A DNA stretch of 64,000 nucleotides from Amia ocellicauda (lineage: Eukaryota; Chordata; Actinopteri; Amiiformes; Amiidae), in assembly GCF_036373705.1 (NCBI RefSeq), contig NC_089858.1, positions 34,570,749 through 34,634,748 of the forward strand, given 5' to 3'. Under the pieces are notes generated by a model. That model was given only the letters and a program-made list of their open reading frames with translations. It made no database searches and was not told where the DNA came from. Positions 36,801 to 47,385 of the stretch are shown here, in pieces; the stretch's first letter is position 1, and every line of letters starts with the position of its first letter. The position numbers were made by a program, and so were the translations under genes.

Positions 36801-39800
36801 GGTTTTTGCGTACGCCAAGCGCTCACCGAGACTCCCTGGGTCCTGCTCCGCACCACTCTTCTCTGACACACGCTTTCTCGATGTCTCCGTCTCTCTCACA
36901 CACCTTCCCTCTCTTCCCTTTTTGAAAGTGGGGTCATTGTTCATTGAAGTGTGTACCCCGAAGTGTTTAGTCGATCTCAGTAGTCACACTCGGTACAGTG
37001 AACCCCCAGCCTGGACGAGAGTTAGTAGTAAGTGATGTACAAAGTTGTTTGTTGCTGTATTTTTTAATTTTCTCTGTTCACTTTGTAAGTTTTACTGTTC
37101 ACTTTGATGGGGCTATTCACGTCCCTCCATCCCTCCCAGTGCCCTGGTTCTGGTCACCTACTGACCTAACCAATCTTCCCTTGTTTAAGAGCTGAAAATA
37201 ACTGACCATAATAACTGAAGTAAGGGGATCACAAGATCAAATAAGGGTTCGGTTAAGGAGACTGGGGCTCCCTCGGGACACAGGGTTGGGAAGTACTGCT
37301 TTAGTAGGCTCCCATCTGGTGATTGTTTGGCTGAGGGGTCCCCCCCAACACACACACACACATACACACACACACACTGTTGTGACCCAGAAGTGCTTCA
37401 CGGCGCCTCTTCACAGCTCTAACTCACGCTCTCGCCGCCGCAGGGTCCTGGGTGGAGCTGGAGATGAACGGGAACACTGGGGCTGCGACCGCACCTGCCC
37501 CCACCCCCGCCACCACAGACCCCCTGCTGCCACCCCTGGGTGTCATCGCTGGGGGCAACGGGAACGAGGGAGAGACGGGCGAACTGGAGGCAGAGCAGGG
37601 CGGGGGTGGGCTGGAGCACGTGCCGTCCTCGTCCTCCATCCACAATGGGGACATGGAGAAGATCCTGCTGGACGCCCAGCACGAGTCCAGCCAGAGCAGC
37701 TCCTCCTGCGACAGGTGAGGGGGGATGGACAGAGCGGGCGGTGGGAATGGCGCTGTGGGGTTGTGAGGCCGGGGTGGTGCAGCGATGGGCAGACCTCAGA
37801 TCATAAAGCTCTCTATAGCATTAGCTTCTCTTCTCTTTTCCTTTTTTTCGTCTCTTTAAGTTGCACAGAAACACTTATCTGAAGTGCAGCAGGTTCAACA
37901 GTAAATAAAGACAACAGATTTGCCGAAGTTGGTTAATGATACACCGCCTATCTCTGTGTTCGCAGCTCTGAACCCCACTGAACTGCTTCCTGCTGCTCTA
38001 ATAACTCGAGCCTTATCTGCACAGACTCCCTGACCCCGTAACTCGCAGGCTGCCCTGGTTTTAGAGGGGCCTGACTTCACACACGCTCTCACACATAAAA
38101 GCTCTCATACACACACACACACACACACGCACACACACTGTGGACTGGAAAACGTGGGTTTTTATTTCTATGAAACAGAAAATGAAATGCTTGTTTGTTA
38201 TTGTATTTGCTGCTCAGGACTGTTTCTTGTGGAACCTGCAAGTCGCCCTGGATCAGGGTGTCGTCTAAGAAATAAATTATTATAATTATCATAATTATAA
38301 AACCAGGCCCAGTTTTAACCCTTACATTGCTGAAGCTTTGGTGATAGTAACCTTTCCTTCCAGTTTACTCATGAACACAGTACATGCCAATAAGAATATC
38401 TGAGTGTGTATGAGTCTCATATATTATAGACTGGCAGGGTTAGTTTCCTGCCTGCTGCACTGTGTAGCTTTAACTGATCCCACTCTACATGGTATGGGAT
38501 ATTTACATACAAATTAGCAGACAGAGCTAATCAAGTTAAGTATGGCTGTTGCTTTTTCTCTAGTGTTGCGAGGCGTCACCGCGTCTATAAAAAGGTGTTT
38601 TTTATTTCATTTTTTCTTTGTACTTCCCCTCCACACCCTTCAGGGCTGTGTGCCCAGGGATGAATGCCTGTTCTACATTTTTTCCACCTTCTAAGAGAAG
38701 AAAGAAAATAAAAAATCAGCACCCAACCCTGAGTTTTATTTAAAAAAAACATTTGATTAAGACCCCCCATGTGACATTACGAGGCGTGGATGACACCGCA
38801 AAGCTCGCTGCCCTGCCCTGCTGCAGACCTCCCCATTACAAGTCACTGGCTCCAATAGCGTTCACTGAATCTAGGTGATTAATCAATTATGGGTCAATCG
38901 AGCAATTAAAAAAGTGCTGGTGGGATTGGAGTCCTGCAGCTTGGCGCACTGGAAGAGTGTTGGCTGTGCGGGGGCTGATCTCTGTGTCATCTCTTCCCAG
39001 CCCTCCCCGGCCCCACAGTCCTCAGGACGAGGGACAGATCACCTTCGACGTGGAGATGCACAGCGGCAGAGACAGCGGCAGCATGCAGGTACGCTCCCCA
39101 CACCCGGCTCCGTCTGATACGCACCCAGACACATCACTTTTATTATGCATTGTTTCTGAAACCCCCAAGTCTTCATTTCATACAGATATGGCAGTTAATT
39201 CGCCTAAAGCCCAAACAGTATTCTGAGCCACACCTCTGCATTGCAGGACAGAGAAACACACACTCCTCACTATAACTACATCTGTATGGTCCCGGCCCCA
39301 TTTTAAGGCCTAACAACAGCCTGAACCCCAAGCCCAACAGCTCAAGCTAAGCCCATGCAAGTCTACCCTCGATTGGTTAACGAAGGCCTGACTGTACTGG
39401 GGACTCTCAATCCAGCCCCCAGCCCCGGCCAAGATGTTTGGTTTGACATTAAACTTTGTTTTCATGCACCATTGATGTAAATTATGGTCAGGACCTGGCA
39501 GATAGATTAACGCAGCATTCAGGGAACATGATGGGTTGATTTGTAACCTCCAACATGGAGAGGAGAGTCTTGTACAGTACAAACCAGGACAAGGTCGTCT
39601 GGCTTGTGTGACTAATCACTGCCCACTGCCCTGTGGTTAACCCTCTTGCCCACCCATCTCTCTCTCCCCGCCTCTCACCCCTCTCTCTCTCAGTCTGAAG
39701 AAGAAGGGATGGAGAAGGAGAGGGAGGACGACATCCTCATGAAGAAAAGTGCGGACTGGGTAGCGGACTGGTCCAGCCGACCTGAGAACATCCCCCCCAA

Positions 39801-40239
39801 GTGAGTGTCCTCCTCCGCAGAGCGACGTCTTCACACACCTGAGCCAGGAGACCCAAGCCAATCAAACCCAAATGTTTTTACTTATCAGACTGCAATTTAC
39901 TTAATGGTTTCTGAAGGATTCTCTCCCTGTCCCCTGTCCCCTGTCCCCTCCTGCCTGCAGGGAGTTTCACTTCCGGCACCCCAGGCGATCTGTGACGCTC
40001 AGCATGAGGAAGACCGGGGCGATGAAGAAGGGTGGTGTGTTCTCCGCTGAGTTCCTCAAGGTCTTCATCCCCTCGCTGCTCCTGTCCCACATCCTGGCTC
40101 TGGGGCTTGGGTGAGTGAGCGGCACCCGGGCTGACTGAGATGCACACACACACACACACAAACACACACGCACACAGACGCACACACACACACAGATGCA
40201 CACAGACACAAACACACACACACACACACAATACAGACA

Positions 40240-40298
<59 letters not shown>

Positions 40299-42528
40299 TA
40301 GCCCTATCCATATAGTGGGGTCAGCAGCCAGGGAGCTGCCCAGTTAAAGTGAGGCTCATGCCTGATGACAGCTGGGTCCGGGGGGATTGGATTCAGCTCC
40401 TCCTCTCCATTTTGATAAGTAGCGATAATCATTTCTGTAAAATACTTTATGATACATATATAAATATATTTTATACACACTGTATTATATAAAAGTACAA
40501 GTGTCAGTGTAGACATACAATGTGACCTGTTATGTGAATACATCACAGAGGCCGCAAAAGGCCAGATCAATAGTTGCCGGTGTCCCCTTACATTATATTA
40601 ATCATATTTAATGTGCTCTCTTAAAATGTACTTGTTCATATTTTACTGTTTTTTTATTTTGCCATTTCTGTTCTACCATTATTTAAGTTGTTAGCCTCAT
40701 ACACACACAACCCCTCCCCCTTTCCAGCAAGACAGCAAGGATTTATTTTGAAATTCAATTAAAAATGCTGCATGAATAAATAAATACAATTAGAGCTCCT
40801 GAATGCAATATAACTAACTCACTCTACAGCATCTCATTAGGAGTGAGGAGATTGAATGTTTCTAGTTGATAATTGTTTTCATGAAATACTGTTCAGTTGA
40901 CCTTTGTTTTCATTTAATAATTTTAGACACAAAAATGGTGGAAAAAGCCTTCTGATATTGTATAGGTAGATATTATACATACTATAGCGTGCCAGAGGGC
41001 AGTGTGGTGATCTCGAGCCTCACTAAGAGGCCTGGGCCTTCGAGTGATGCAGCAAGATCGCTGCACTGTGGTGCAGAACTGTTGTGGCCACTACCCCTGA
41101 AATACCACACTCTAATTATAATAATAGGTAACATTATTGAAAAAGACATTGATTAGCAGATAATGATTTAGTATTCCTATACTTCGTAAAAACAATCATT
41201 GCTCTATGAACTATATATATACACCGATCAGCCATAACATTATGACCACTGACAGGTGAAGTGAATAACACTTATAATCTCGTTATCATGGCACCTGTCA
41301 GTGGGTGGGATACATTAGGCAGCAAGTGAACATTTGTTAGAAGCAGGAAAAATGGGCAAGCGTAAGGATCTGAGCGACTTTGACAAGGGCCAAATTGTGA
41401 TGGCTAGATGACTGGGTCAGAGCATCTCCAAAACTGCAGCTCTTGTGGGGTGTTCCCGGTCTGCACTGGTCAGTACCTATCAAAAGTGGTCCAAGGAAGG
41501 AAAAGCGGTGAACCGGCGACAGGGTCATGGGCGGCCAAGGCTCATTGATACACATGGGGAGCAAAGGCTGGCCTGTGTGGTCCGATCCAACAGACGAGCT
41601 ACTGTAGCTCAAATTGCTGAAAAAGTGAATGCTGGTTCTGATAGAAATGTGTCAGAACAAACAGTGCATCGCAGTTTGTTGCGTATGGGGCTGCGTAGCC
41701 ACAGACCAGTCAGGGTGCCCATGCTGACCCCTGTCCACTGCCGAAAACGCCTACAATGGCACGTGAGCATCAGAACTGGACCACGGAGCAATGGAAGAAG
41801 GTGGCCTGGTCTGATGAATCACGAGTTCAAGGTGTTGGATGTGCTGGACAAACAAGTCCGATCCATGGAGGTCCCACCTCGCAACTTACAGGACTTAAAG
41901 GATCTGCTGCTAACGTCTTGGTGCCAGATACCACAGCACACCTTCAGAGGTCTAGTGGAGTCCATGCCTCGACGGGTCAGGGCTGTTTTGGCAGCAAAAG
42001 AGGGACCTACACAATGTTCGGCAGGTGGTCATAATGTTATGGCTGATCGGTGTATATAGTATAAGAATTAAAAGCACACGCACACAGACACACAAAACAC
42101 ACACGCACACAGACACACACACACGCACATGCACACACACAGGTGGCTCAGACACACCAGAGCACTGAGGGAGGAGAGGAAGTGGCTGCTGAGAGAGGCG
42201 CAGTTCACCGTGCAGCCAGCTGAGGGGGCAGGGAGTCTTTGCAGGCCTGGATCCCAGACACTGCTGTAGTGCCCAGCACCCCTGACCTCAGCCAGCTGAT
42301 CATTAAACTGAGCTGTTATTATTGTTATTATTATGGCTAATAGCAAGGTTTAAAGAGTACAGTCACACGTGCAGTTTGAGTCCTGGGCTGGGCAATAGGA
42401 GAGCAACACAGTCATCATCATCATAATAAACTGCTGTGCGAGTCTTGCCCATGCTGACCCCCCCATCTTCTGTCTGCAGGGTCTACATTGGGAAGAGACT
42501 GACCACCCCCTCCACCAGCTCCTTCTAA
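32421..42528 (+). CDS. BNIP3L: BNIP3L/NIX mitophagy receptor (spliced, 6 coding exons)
   Basis: Tail-anchored outer mitochondrial membrane protein that recruits LC3/GABARAP to remove mitochondria, for example in red-cell maturation and hypoxia. Coding parts: 32421-32469, 37444-37714, 39001-39088, 39694-39800, 39961-40110, 42480-42528, giving 714 bases, 237 codons plus stop (human 219). All introns are GT-AG and phases agree. Visible motifs: LC3-interacting W19-V-E-L22; the conserved block [32 protein letters not shown] at about 156-167, covering the minimal essential region and the SRPE site known to bind PPTC7; and a transmembrane helix at about 205-226 with S214-H215 and the A218/G222/G226 small-residue ladder used for dimerisation. 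A Gly/Ala/Thr-rich stretch after the LIR accounts for the greater length. BNIP3 is the paralogue; the long N terminus and synteny favour BNIP3L. Confidence 0.95.
32668..32675. promoter_or_regulatory. BNIP3L: Perfect CRE palindrome in BNIP3L intron 1
   Basis: TGACGTCA about 200 bases after exon 1, still inside the CpG-rich region. With the copy at 32333-32340 it brackets the first exon. Confidence 0.5.
34567..34660 (+). repeat. Dispersed repeat, copy 1
   Basis: Begins TAGTAGTAAGTGATGTACAG and ends GATGGGGCTATTCAGGCC. It matches 37023-37120 with few substitutions; the second copy has an extra duplicated TTCACTTTGTAAGTTTTAC-type segment. The family was not recognised. The two copies have the same orientation in one intron. 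Confidence 0.8.
37023..37120 (+). repeat. Dispersed repeat, copy 2
   Basis: Second copy of the 34567 repeat (TAGTAGTAAGTGATGTACAA to GATGGGGCTATTCACG) in the same orientation, 2.4 kb downstream, with an internal duplication of about 20 bases. Confidence 0.8.
37444..37714 (+). CDS. BNIP3L: BNIP3L coding exon 2
   Basis: Residues 17-106. Starts with the LIR segment [11 protein letters not shown], continues into a low-complexity Ala/Thr/Pro region, and carries the conserved [20 protein letters not shown] and [14 protein letters not shown]. Acceptor GCCGCCGCAG, donor GTGAGG. Confidence 0.95.
38190..38285 (+). repeat. SINE 3' tail in BNIP3L intron 2
   Basis: CAAGTCGCCCTGGATCAGGG followed by TGTCGTCTAAGAAATAAATT and a short AT microsatellite. 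Same tail type as at 22760-22860; the SINE head is not recognisable. Confidence 0.6.
39001..39088 (+). CDS. BNIP3L: BNIP3L coding exon 3
   Basis: Residues 107-136 ([20 protein letters not shown] to SMQ). Matches human SPSPQEDGQIMFDVEMH. Acceptor CTCTTCCCAG, donor GTACGC. Confidence 0.95.
39694..39800 (+). CDS. BNIP3L: BNIP3L coding exon 4
   Basis: Residues 137-171. Acidic [13 protein letters not shown], then [21 protein letters not shown]158 and W162 correspond to the conserved tryptophans of the family. Donor GTGAGT. Confidence 0.95.
39961..40110 (+). CDS. BNIP3L: BNIP3L coding exon 5
   Basis: Residues 172-221. [36 protein letters not shown] and most of the membrane helix. The basic flank and helix mark a tail anchor. 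Donor GTGAGT. Confidence 0.95.
40143..40289. repeat. (CA)n microsatellite in BNIP3L intron 5
   Basis: An interrupted CA/CG-containing tract begins 33 bases after the exon 5 donor and ends in about 30 bases of pure CA. Long Val/Cys reading frames on the minus strand here are artefacts. Confidence 0.9.
41221..42053 (+). mobile_element. Non-autonomous Tc1-like transposon in BNIP3L intron 5
   Basis: Terminal inverted repeats start CACCGATCAGCCATAACATT and the mirror ends at 42053; TA flanks both sides. The transposase reads [19 protein letters not shown] from 41352, then hits a TGA at 41409-41411. It continues in frame through a helix-turn-helix-like region ([20 protein letters not shown]) and joins directly from WSDESR, the first catalytic Asp block, to the C-terminal [18 protein letters not shown] block. 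The middle of the catalytic domain, including the later acidic residues, is deleted. Only about 833 bases remain, against roughly 1.2-1.5 kb for full elements. It cannot make active transposase but could have been moved in trans. Confidence 0.88.
42480..42528 (+). CDS. BNIP3L: BNIP3L coding exon 6 (terminal)
   Basis: Residues 222-237 ([16 protein letters not shown]) and TAA at 42526-42528. Completes the helix and the short intermembrane-space tail; human ends GIYIGKRLSTPSASTY. Confidence 0.95.
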
Positions 42529-45500
42529 GTGCAAAAAACACACAGGAAACGTGCCTGGGATCCACTGAGTTGTGTTCGATGTCACAGTTTGTACGACGAC
42601 TTCTCTCTCTCTCTGTCACTCCCTCCCTCTCTCTCTCAAGCAACATGTTTCTGTATTTTATTTTTTGTTAAGTATTCTTATTTCCAGTTGTTTTTCCTGC
42701 TCTCCTTGTCACCGACATTCACAAACTCAGGGGAGGAGAAACTCCCAGTCCCTTCGCCCCCCCCGCACGCAGACCTCACCCCCCACCCCCCCCAGCCCGC
42801 CACACAGGGCACTGGTCTCCTGTTCTCCGCGCCCATGATAAAGCACAGAGTGACGCGGAGGTGAATCACGAGTCAGATTGCTACATGTCTCCTTACCGAT
42901 TCGACTCTTTAAAGAGGAGGCGAGACCGAGGACTGACATCGCTGCTTTTCTGCACCCCCGAGTCTTGTGTGTCTGGGTTTTTGCTTAAATCCAAGGACAT
43001 GTTTAGAAATGGAAGACTGGTGGTGTAGAGATGCTTTGATAAACACTACTATGAAGTGAAACTGACTGCAGCCATTTATTTAAAACCAAAAACGGAGAAA
43101 AATGCCTCTAGTCGCTCCTGAAACGATATTGCAGACCTTTATCTCTGTGCCGTGTCGATTTCAGCCATAGGAAACTAGCCCATTATAAATGACAAACTAT
43201 CCGACTACACACTAGCCAATTAGAAAGGACGGTGATTTAGTCGTGTCTGGGTGTGTGTTTGCTAGTTGAATCGCCTCTTCTCTTCTTTTCCTGGCTTCGC
43301 TTCGCTTTGGCATCTCAGCAGCGGCCCCCAGAGTCACAGCGCAGTATTTGAGTTCCAAAACAACAGAAAACTGGAAATCTGATCAAATTGGGAAAAGAGT
43401 GGAGGAGGACGTGCACTTTAGAGGCAGAGGTGATCATATCAGTATACACACACTGGGCTCAGACTGTTCAGAGTTGAATCCACACTGCTGGACGAGGAGT
43501 TAGTCTGATCTCACAGGATGGCCCGCCCAGCTCAGCACCAGAGCGAGGCGAACCCGTCTGTCTGTGAACGGGTGGAGTAAGCGTCCCGTGCGGGGGTGCC
43601 GGGGGCGCTGGCGGGGCAGAGGAGGGAATAGAGACGACCGGGGAGTCCAGGCAGAGACACAGAGAGAGTCTGTCCCTTCATAACGAACCGCACAATAACC
43701 CCCGGTCAAACTTTTGTTTTTAAATTAGTATTATTTATCTTGATTGATTTTTGTTTTGTTTTAGTATCTTAAATCAGCATTTGATGCATATAGTCCCAGT
43801 ATTTACTTAGAGTACGCACATACACACCTCTGTAGGTTTTTTTTTTTTTAACTTCTGTTTTTCCTGCTGTCTCCCAGCTATTTGATCTTTTTAAATTATT
43901 ATTGCATTTTTAGACCAGCGGATGGTTTTCAACAGAGCAGAAATATAAAAAAGACTAAACAGCATGGCGTGTCAGGGCATTAAATGAATGTAGAGCAGTA
44001 GCTAGGTTAGTGTGAATTGCTTGCGTATTGCCGGAAGCACGGGCACTCCATTGTGCTACAGCAACACGAGTTTGCGTGTCGGGCCGCGGTGAAGCTGGCC
44101 GAATTGTCACACCAGGCAAGCTGAGACAGAAGCGACGCTGGCTGTGACTGCAGTGACATTGCACAGCGCAGGGTATCCCAGTCACAGTTTTGTGTAGAAG
44201 TGCAGTTTTCCCAGATGCACCCTTGGCTCCGTTCTGCCATTTTCACTCCCGGCTCGATCAATCCAAATCCACTGCTCATCTGCTGAGAGAGCGAAAAGAG
44301 ACGAGAGAAACCCAGGCTTGGATCGATGTTCTTGTGAGATTCTAGGGGGCTGTTTGCTTTAATTTTATTGGCAGTTTATTTATTATGCTCCAAATGTGCT
44401 TATTCAGATTCGGGTGGCGGGTAGGATTCCAGTGTAAGCAGGTCTCTGGGGCTCGTCCGACACCAGCCATGTGAAGTAGTGCTGAGAAGTTGTGCGTCCC
44501 TGTACTGTGAGAATTTCTGGGAGGAAACTGGCCAAGAAAAGGCATTTGGAGCGGTGCGCGCTGGCCGTCGCGTGGCGGACACTGTGAAAGACTTCCACTA
44601 GATGCGTATAATCCCATGGCAGTCACTGGACCTCCCTAGTGAAACGCAAAGTGAGCAGGACCCAAGTTCTCCCAGCCTCGGTCATCCCGAAAACCCTTAA
44701 CCCATCTCTCCTCTTCTCAGAGTATCCGTTTTAAAGAAGGCATGTTATAACTGTATTATGACAGATGTTTTAGTGTGATTACAAGCACATACAAAAATGT
44801 TGCACAAGCTTCATCCTCAACAGTGTCTCCCAGTGCTTTGTTTGACTTTAGGCAGCTTCTTGCACACTTCTATTCTTTATTATGAACACCCCCCCCAGTA
44901 GCAACTCTGCCTGCTGTACTACTGTTGTGTCTCTTCTGTGAGGAGAGCCGTAGCAGAAGCTGCACTTTATCCGACTGTGAAGGTACAGAGCCAGAAATGT
45001 AGCGATCAGAGATGAAGGAGAGTCAGGCCTGGGTTACAGGGTCCGAGACAAAGAGGTGTGTCTTTGTTTCTGTTCTTTTTTTGTTATGTTTTGTTTGATT
45101 CCTTTCTTTCACAAGCTGAGTTAGAAAGGGAGGGGGATGTATAAGAAAAGCTTTAATGGTGAGTTTGAAGGGCAGGGCCCCGTGTTTATCCTTTAAACAA
45201 AAAATAATGAAAATAGTCACCGTGACAGTCGTGTCTCTTTCAATTAATCAAACCGAAAGGTTTGGATGTTAAAAAAAAAATCCTCGGCAGCCTCCGTGAT
45301 TTTATTTGATCTTCTTTTTGAGTGTGGAGTATGATTTTGATGGTGCTTTTCTTCCTGTGGTTTCCTGCATGCCGTGTGTGTCCAGTAGCTGTCCACGCCT
45401 CTGTGCCCTGCGCTTTTTCACACCCAGAGGGGCGAGCTCACAGCCGCGTCCGGGACAAGAAAAGTAAGATACTGAAAAATTGTGGGAAGTCTCGTGGTCT

Positions 45501-47385
45501 TGCTTGCGTTCATTCAAGACCAGTTCAAGAGTCCAATAGCAAGTGGGGATGTGGGGGAGGTCTGAGTGGCCAACCCTGTTTGACTTCTCTTTCCCCCAGT
45601 GAAGGTAGGACTTTCATTGTCTGCAGCAAAACTGGGCTGTTTTATTGATCTTATTTTTGTTTGTTTGTATGTTATGTTTATTAAATGAACCCGAAATAAA
45701 TTAAAAACCCAAAGTACGTGTCTATATTTAGCTGTGATGCATGGGAACGCAGTCCGCATGGCTTCGCTAAATTAAAGGGAGGGGAAATTAAAAGATTAAA
45801 AGAAGAATCCGACCTCATCGCAGGCATCTTTTGTGTGGGAAACAGACCTAAAATGCAAAGAGAAGCTCTTGGGTGTAAAAATTAATTATAATCTTATAAG
45901 AAAAACTGCCGCAACTGCATCGAGAAGGGCAGTAAGGATCGTGGAAACGAAACCGCATGGTACACGCATGGATTAAAAAATAAATGTAAATATGGTGACC
46001 TGTATTTCTGTACCGCTAGAGGAGACAGAGCCTGGCACGTGGAGAGCGGAGGACAAAGCAGATTTGGGCTGGGGGTGGAGGCTGGAGGTGGCAAGGCCTC
46101 CACTCGCTGTGCTTTCACCTGTCGTTCCTCACCTGGCACTTGCACAATTCAAAGATTCGTAACTATATTTTAAAATTAATTGTATTCAGTTTTTCTCATT
46201 CTTATCCACGTGATAATAGAGAGGTCAAACAAACGGCAGATCACCCAAGCGCCCGGCTCCCTGGTGTGACTTCTCGGCCTAGCTGTAGCAGAGCACATGT
46301 AGGAGGTCATGTTTTTTTTTTTTTTTTTTTTTACATATTTCCATCGAAACATTTCATTGCTGTGGGTCCACCTCCACATTCAGGAATCCAGCAATTGGAG
46401 TCCTGTTTTACGAGGTCCTCACACACACACACACGCACACACACGCACACACATGTCTGGCTACATGTCCTCATTATTGTCGTGTTCACAGGCATTTTCG
46501 CTCACAGGATATATTTTCATGTATCTACTTGTTCGACAGGTGTCCGATCGCTGTGCACGTCCACTCGGTCCTGTTGTTGGGTTCTCGGTAGTGCCAGTCC
46601 CCCGTGGTGACTGTGGCCTGACCCCTTTTCACATCGTGTGGGATCCATCATCTGGACCCCGACAAGGAAATAACCAGAAGTTCCACTGGTGCGTCTCTCT
46701 GTAGGGTCTATGAGAAGCCAGTTATCTGGGCGGTGGGCGGCTGCTTTGAACACCTTAAGGATAAATGAATGCAGCTTCTCCCTTAACTATTGAGTAGACT
46801 TCATTGTGTTATGGCACTCGTGAAAACCTAGTGACACTTCAGGAGGTAAACTTGTTTGTTTGTGTAACTGGCCACAGGATCTCTTCTTCTTTTCTTTCTT
46901 GAAACGGAGAGTTCATCACTCGTTCTGTTTTTTTGTTTTTTTTAATCATTGAAGTCATTGAATGATTCTGTCAGATGAACTTTGTGGACGGGGCTTGGGT
47001 TGAATATCTGCTGGGCGAATGAGACGACAATGAACAACCCTGATTTGGTCATTTAAAGTGAATCTTCACTAGCTCCAGGCACTTTTACTCTGAGCAACGT
47101 GAGAAGTACTGTACAAAGTTCATCTCTGTTCAACATCTAACATCGTTAAGCTTTTTAGTTGTGTTTATTTTAATAACTGAATCATGTGAAGGGTTTTTTG
47201 TTTTGTTTTTCCGAAAGCTTCAGGAGTTCACTGAGCCAAAGTAAATTGTTTCCTGCTTTTCCAGTTTTTTAGTTTTTGTTTGTTTACTTGTTTTTTTTGG
47301 GTAGCTCTTTGTAATATTGTAATTAATCATCAGACATGTAAGCGTAGCACTACTCATAATGTGCCATTAAAGAAAGTCTCTCAAA
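42529..47385 (+). other. BNIP3L: BNIP3L 3' UTR (probable)
   Basis: No coding signal. Human BNIP3L has a long 3' UTR, so a long one is expected. Candidate poly(A) signals are AATAAA at 45695-45700 and ATTAAA at 47366-47371. A T run lies at about 46313-46332 and a CA tract near 46422-46452. The end coordinate is a guess placed just after the ATTAAA. Confidence 0.4.

Larger units (their letters stand above)
32470..37443 (+). other. BNIP3L: BNIP3L intron 1
   Basis: 5 kb. The first 300 bases are still CpG-rich, with a CRE at 32668-32675. It holds a T run of about 32 (33848-33879) and two copies of a dispersed repeat (34567-34660 and 37023-37120). A segment near 37250-37310 ending ACACAGGGTTGGGAAGTACT resembles the end of a hAT-like MITE. 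A (CA)n tract lies at about 37349-37378. No further exon seen. Confidence 0.7.

Noticed and set aside
40980..41110. Possible tRNA-derived SINE in BNIP3L intron 5
   Set aside because: No clear A/B boxes or tail; similarity to SINE-like words was too loose.
44340..44600. Possible mariner-like transposase scrap on the minus strand (PNLNKHIWSII)
   Set aside because: The resemblance to the [10 protein letters not shown] motif needs an indel, and no other transposase block or terminal repeat was found.
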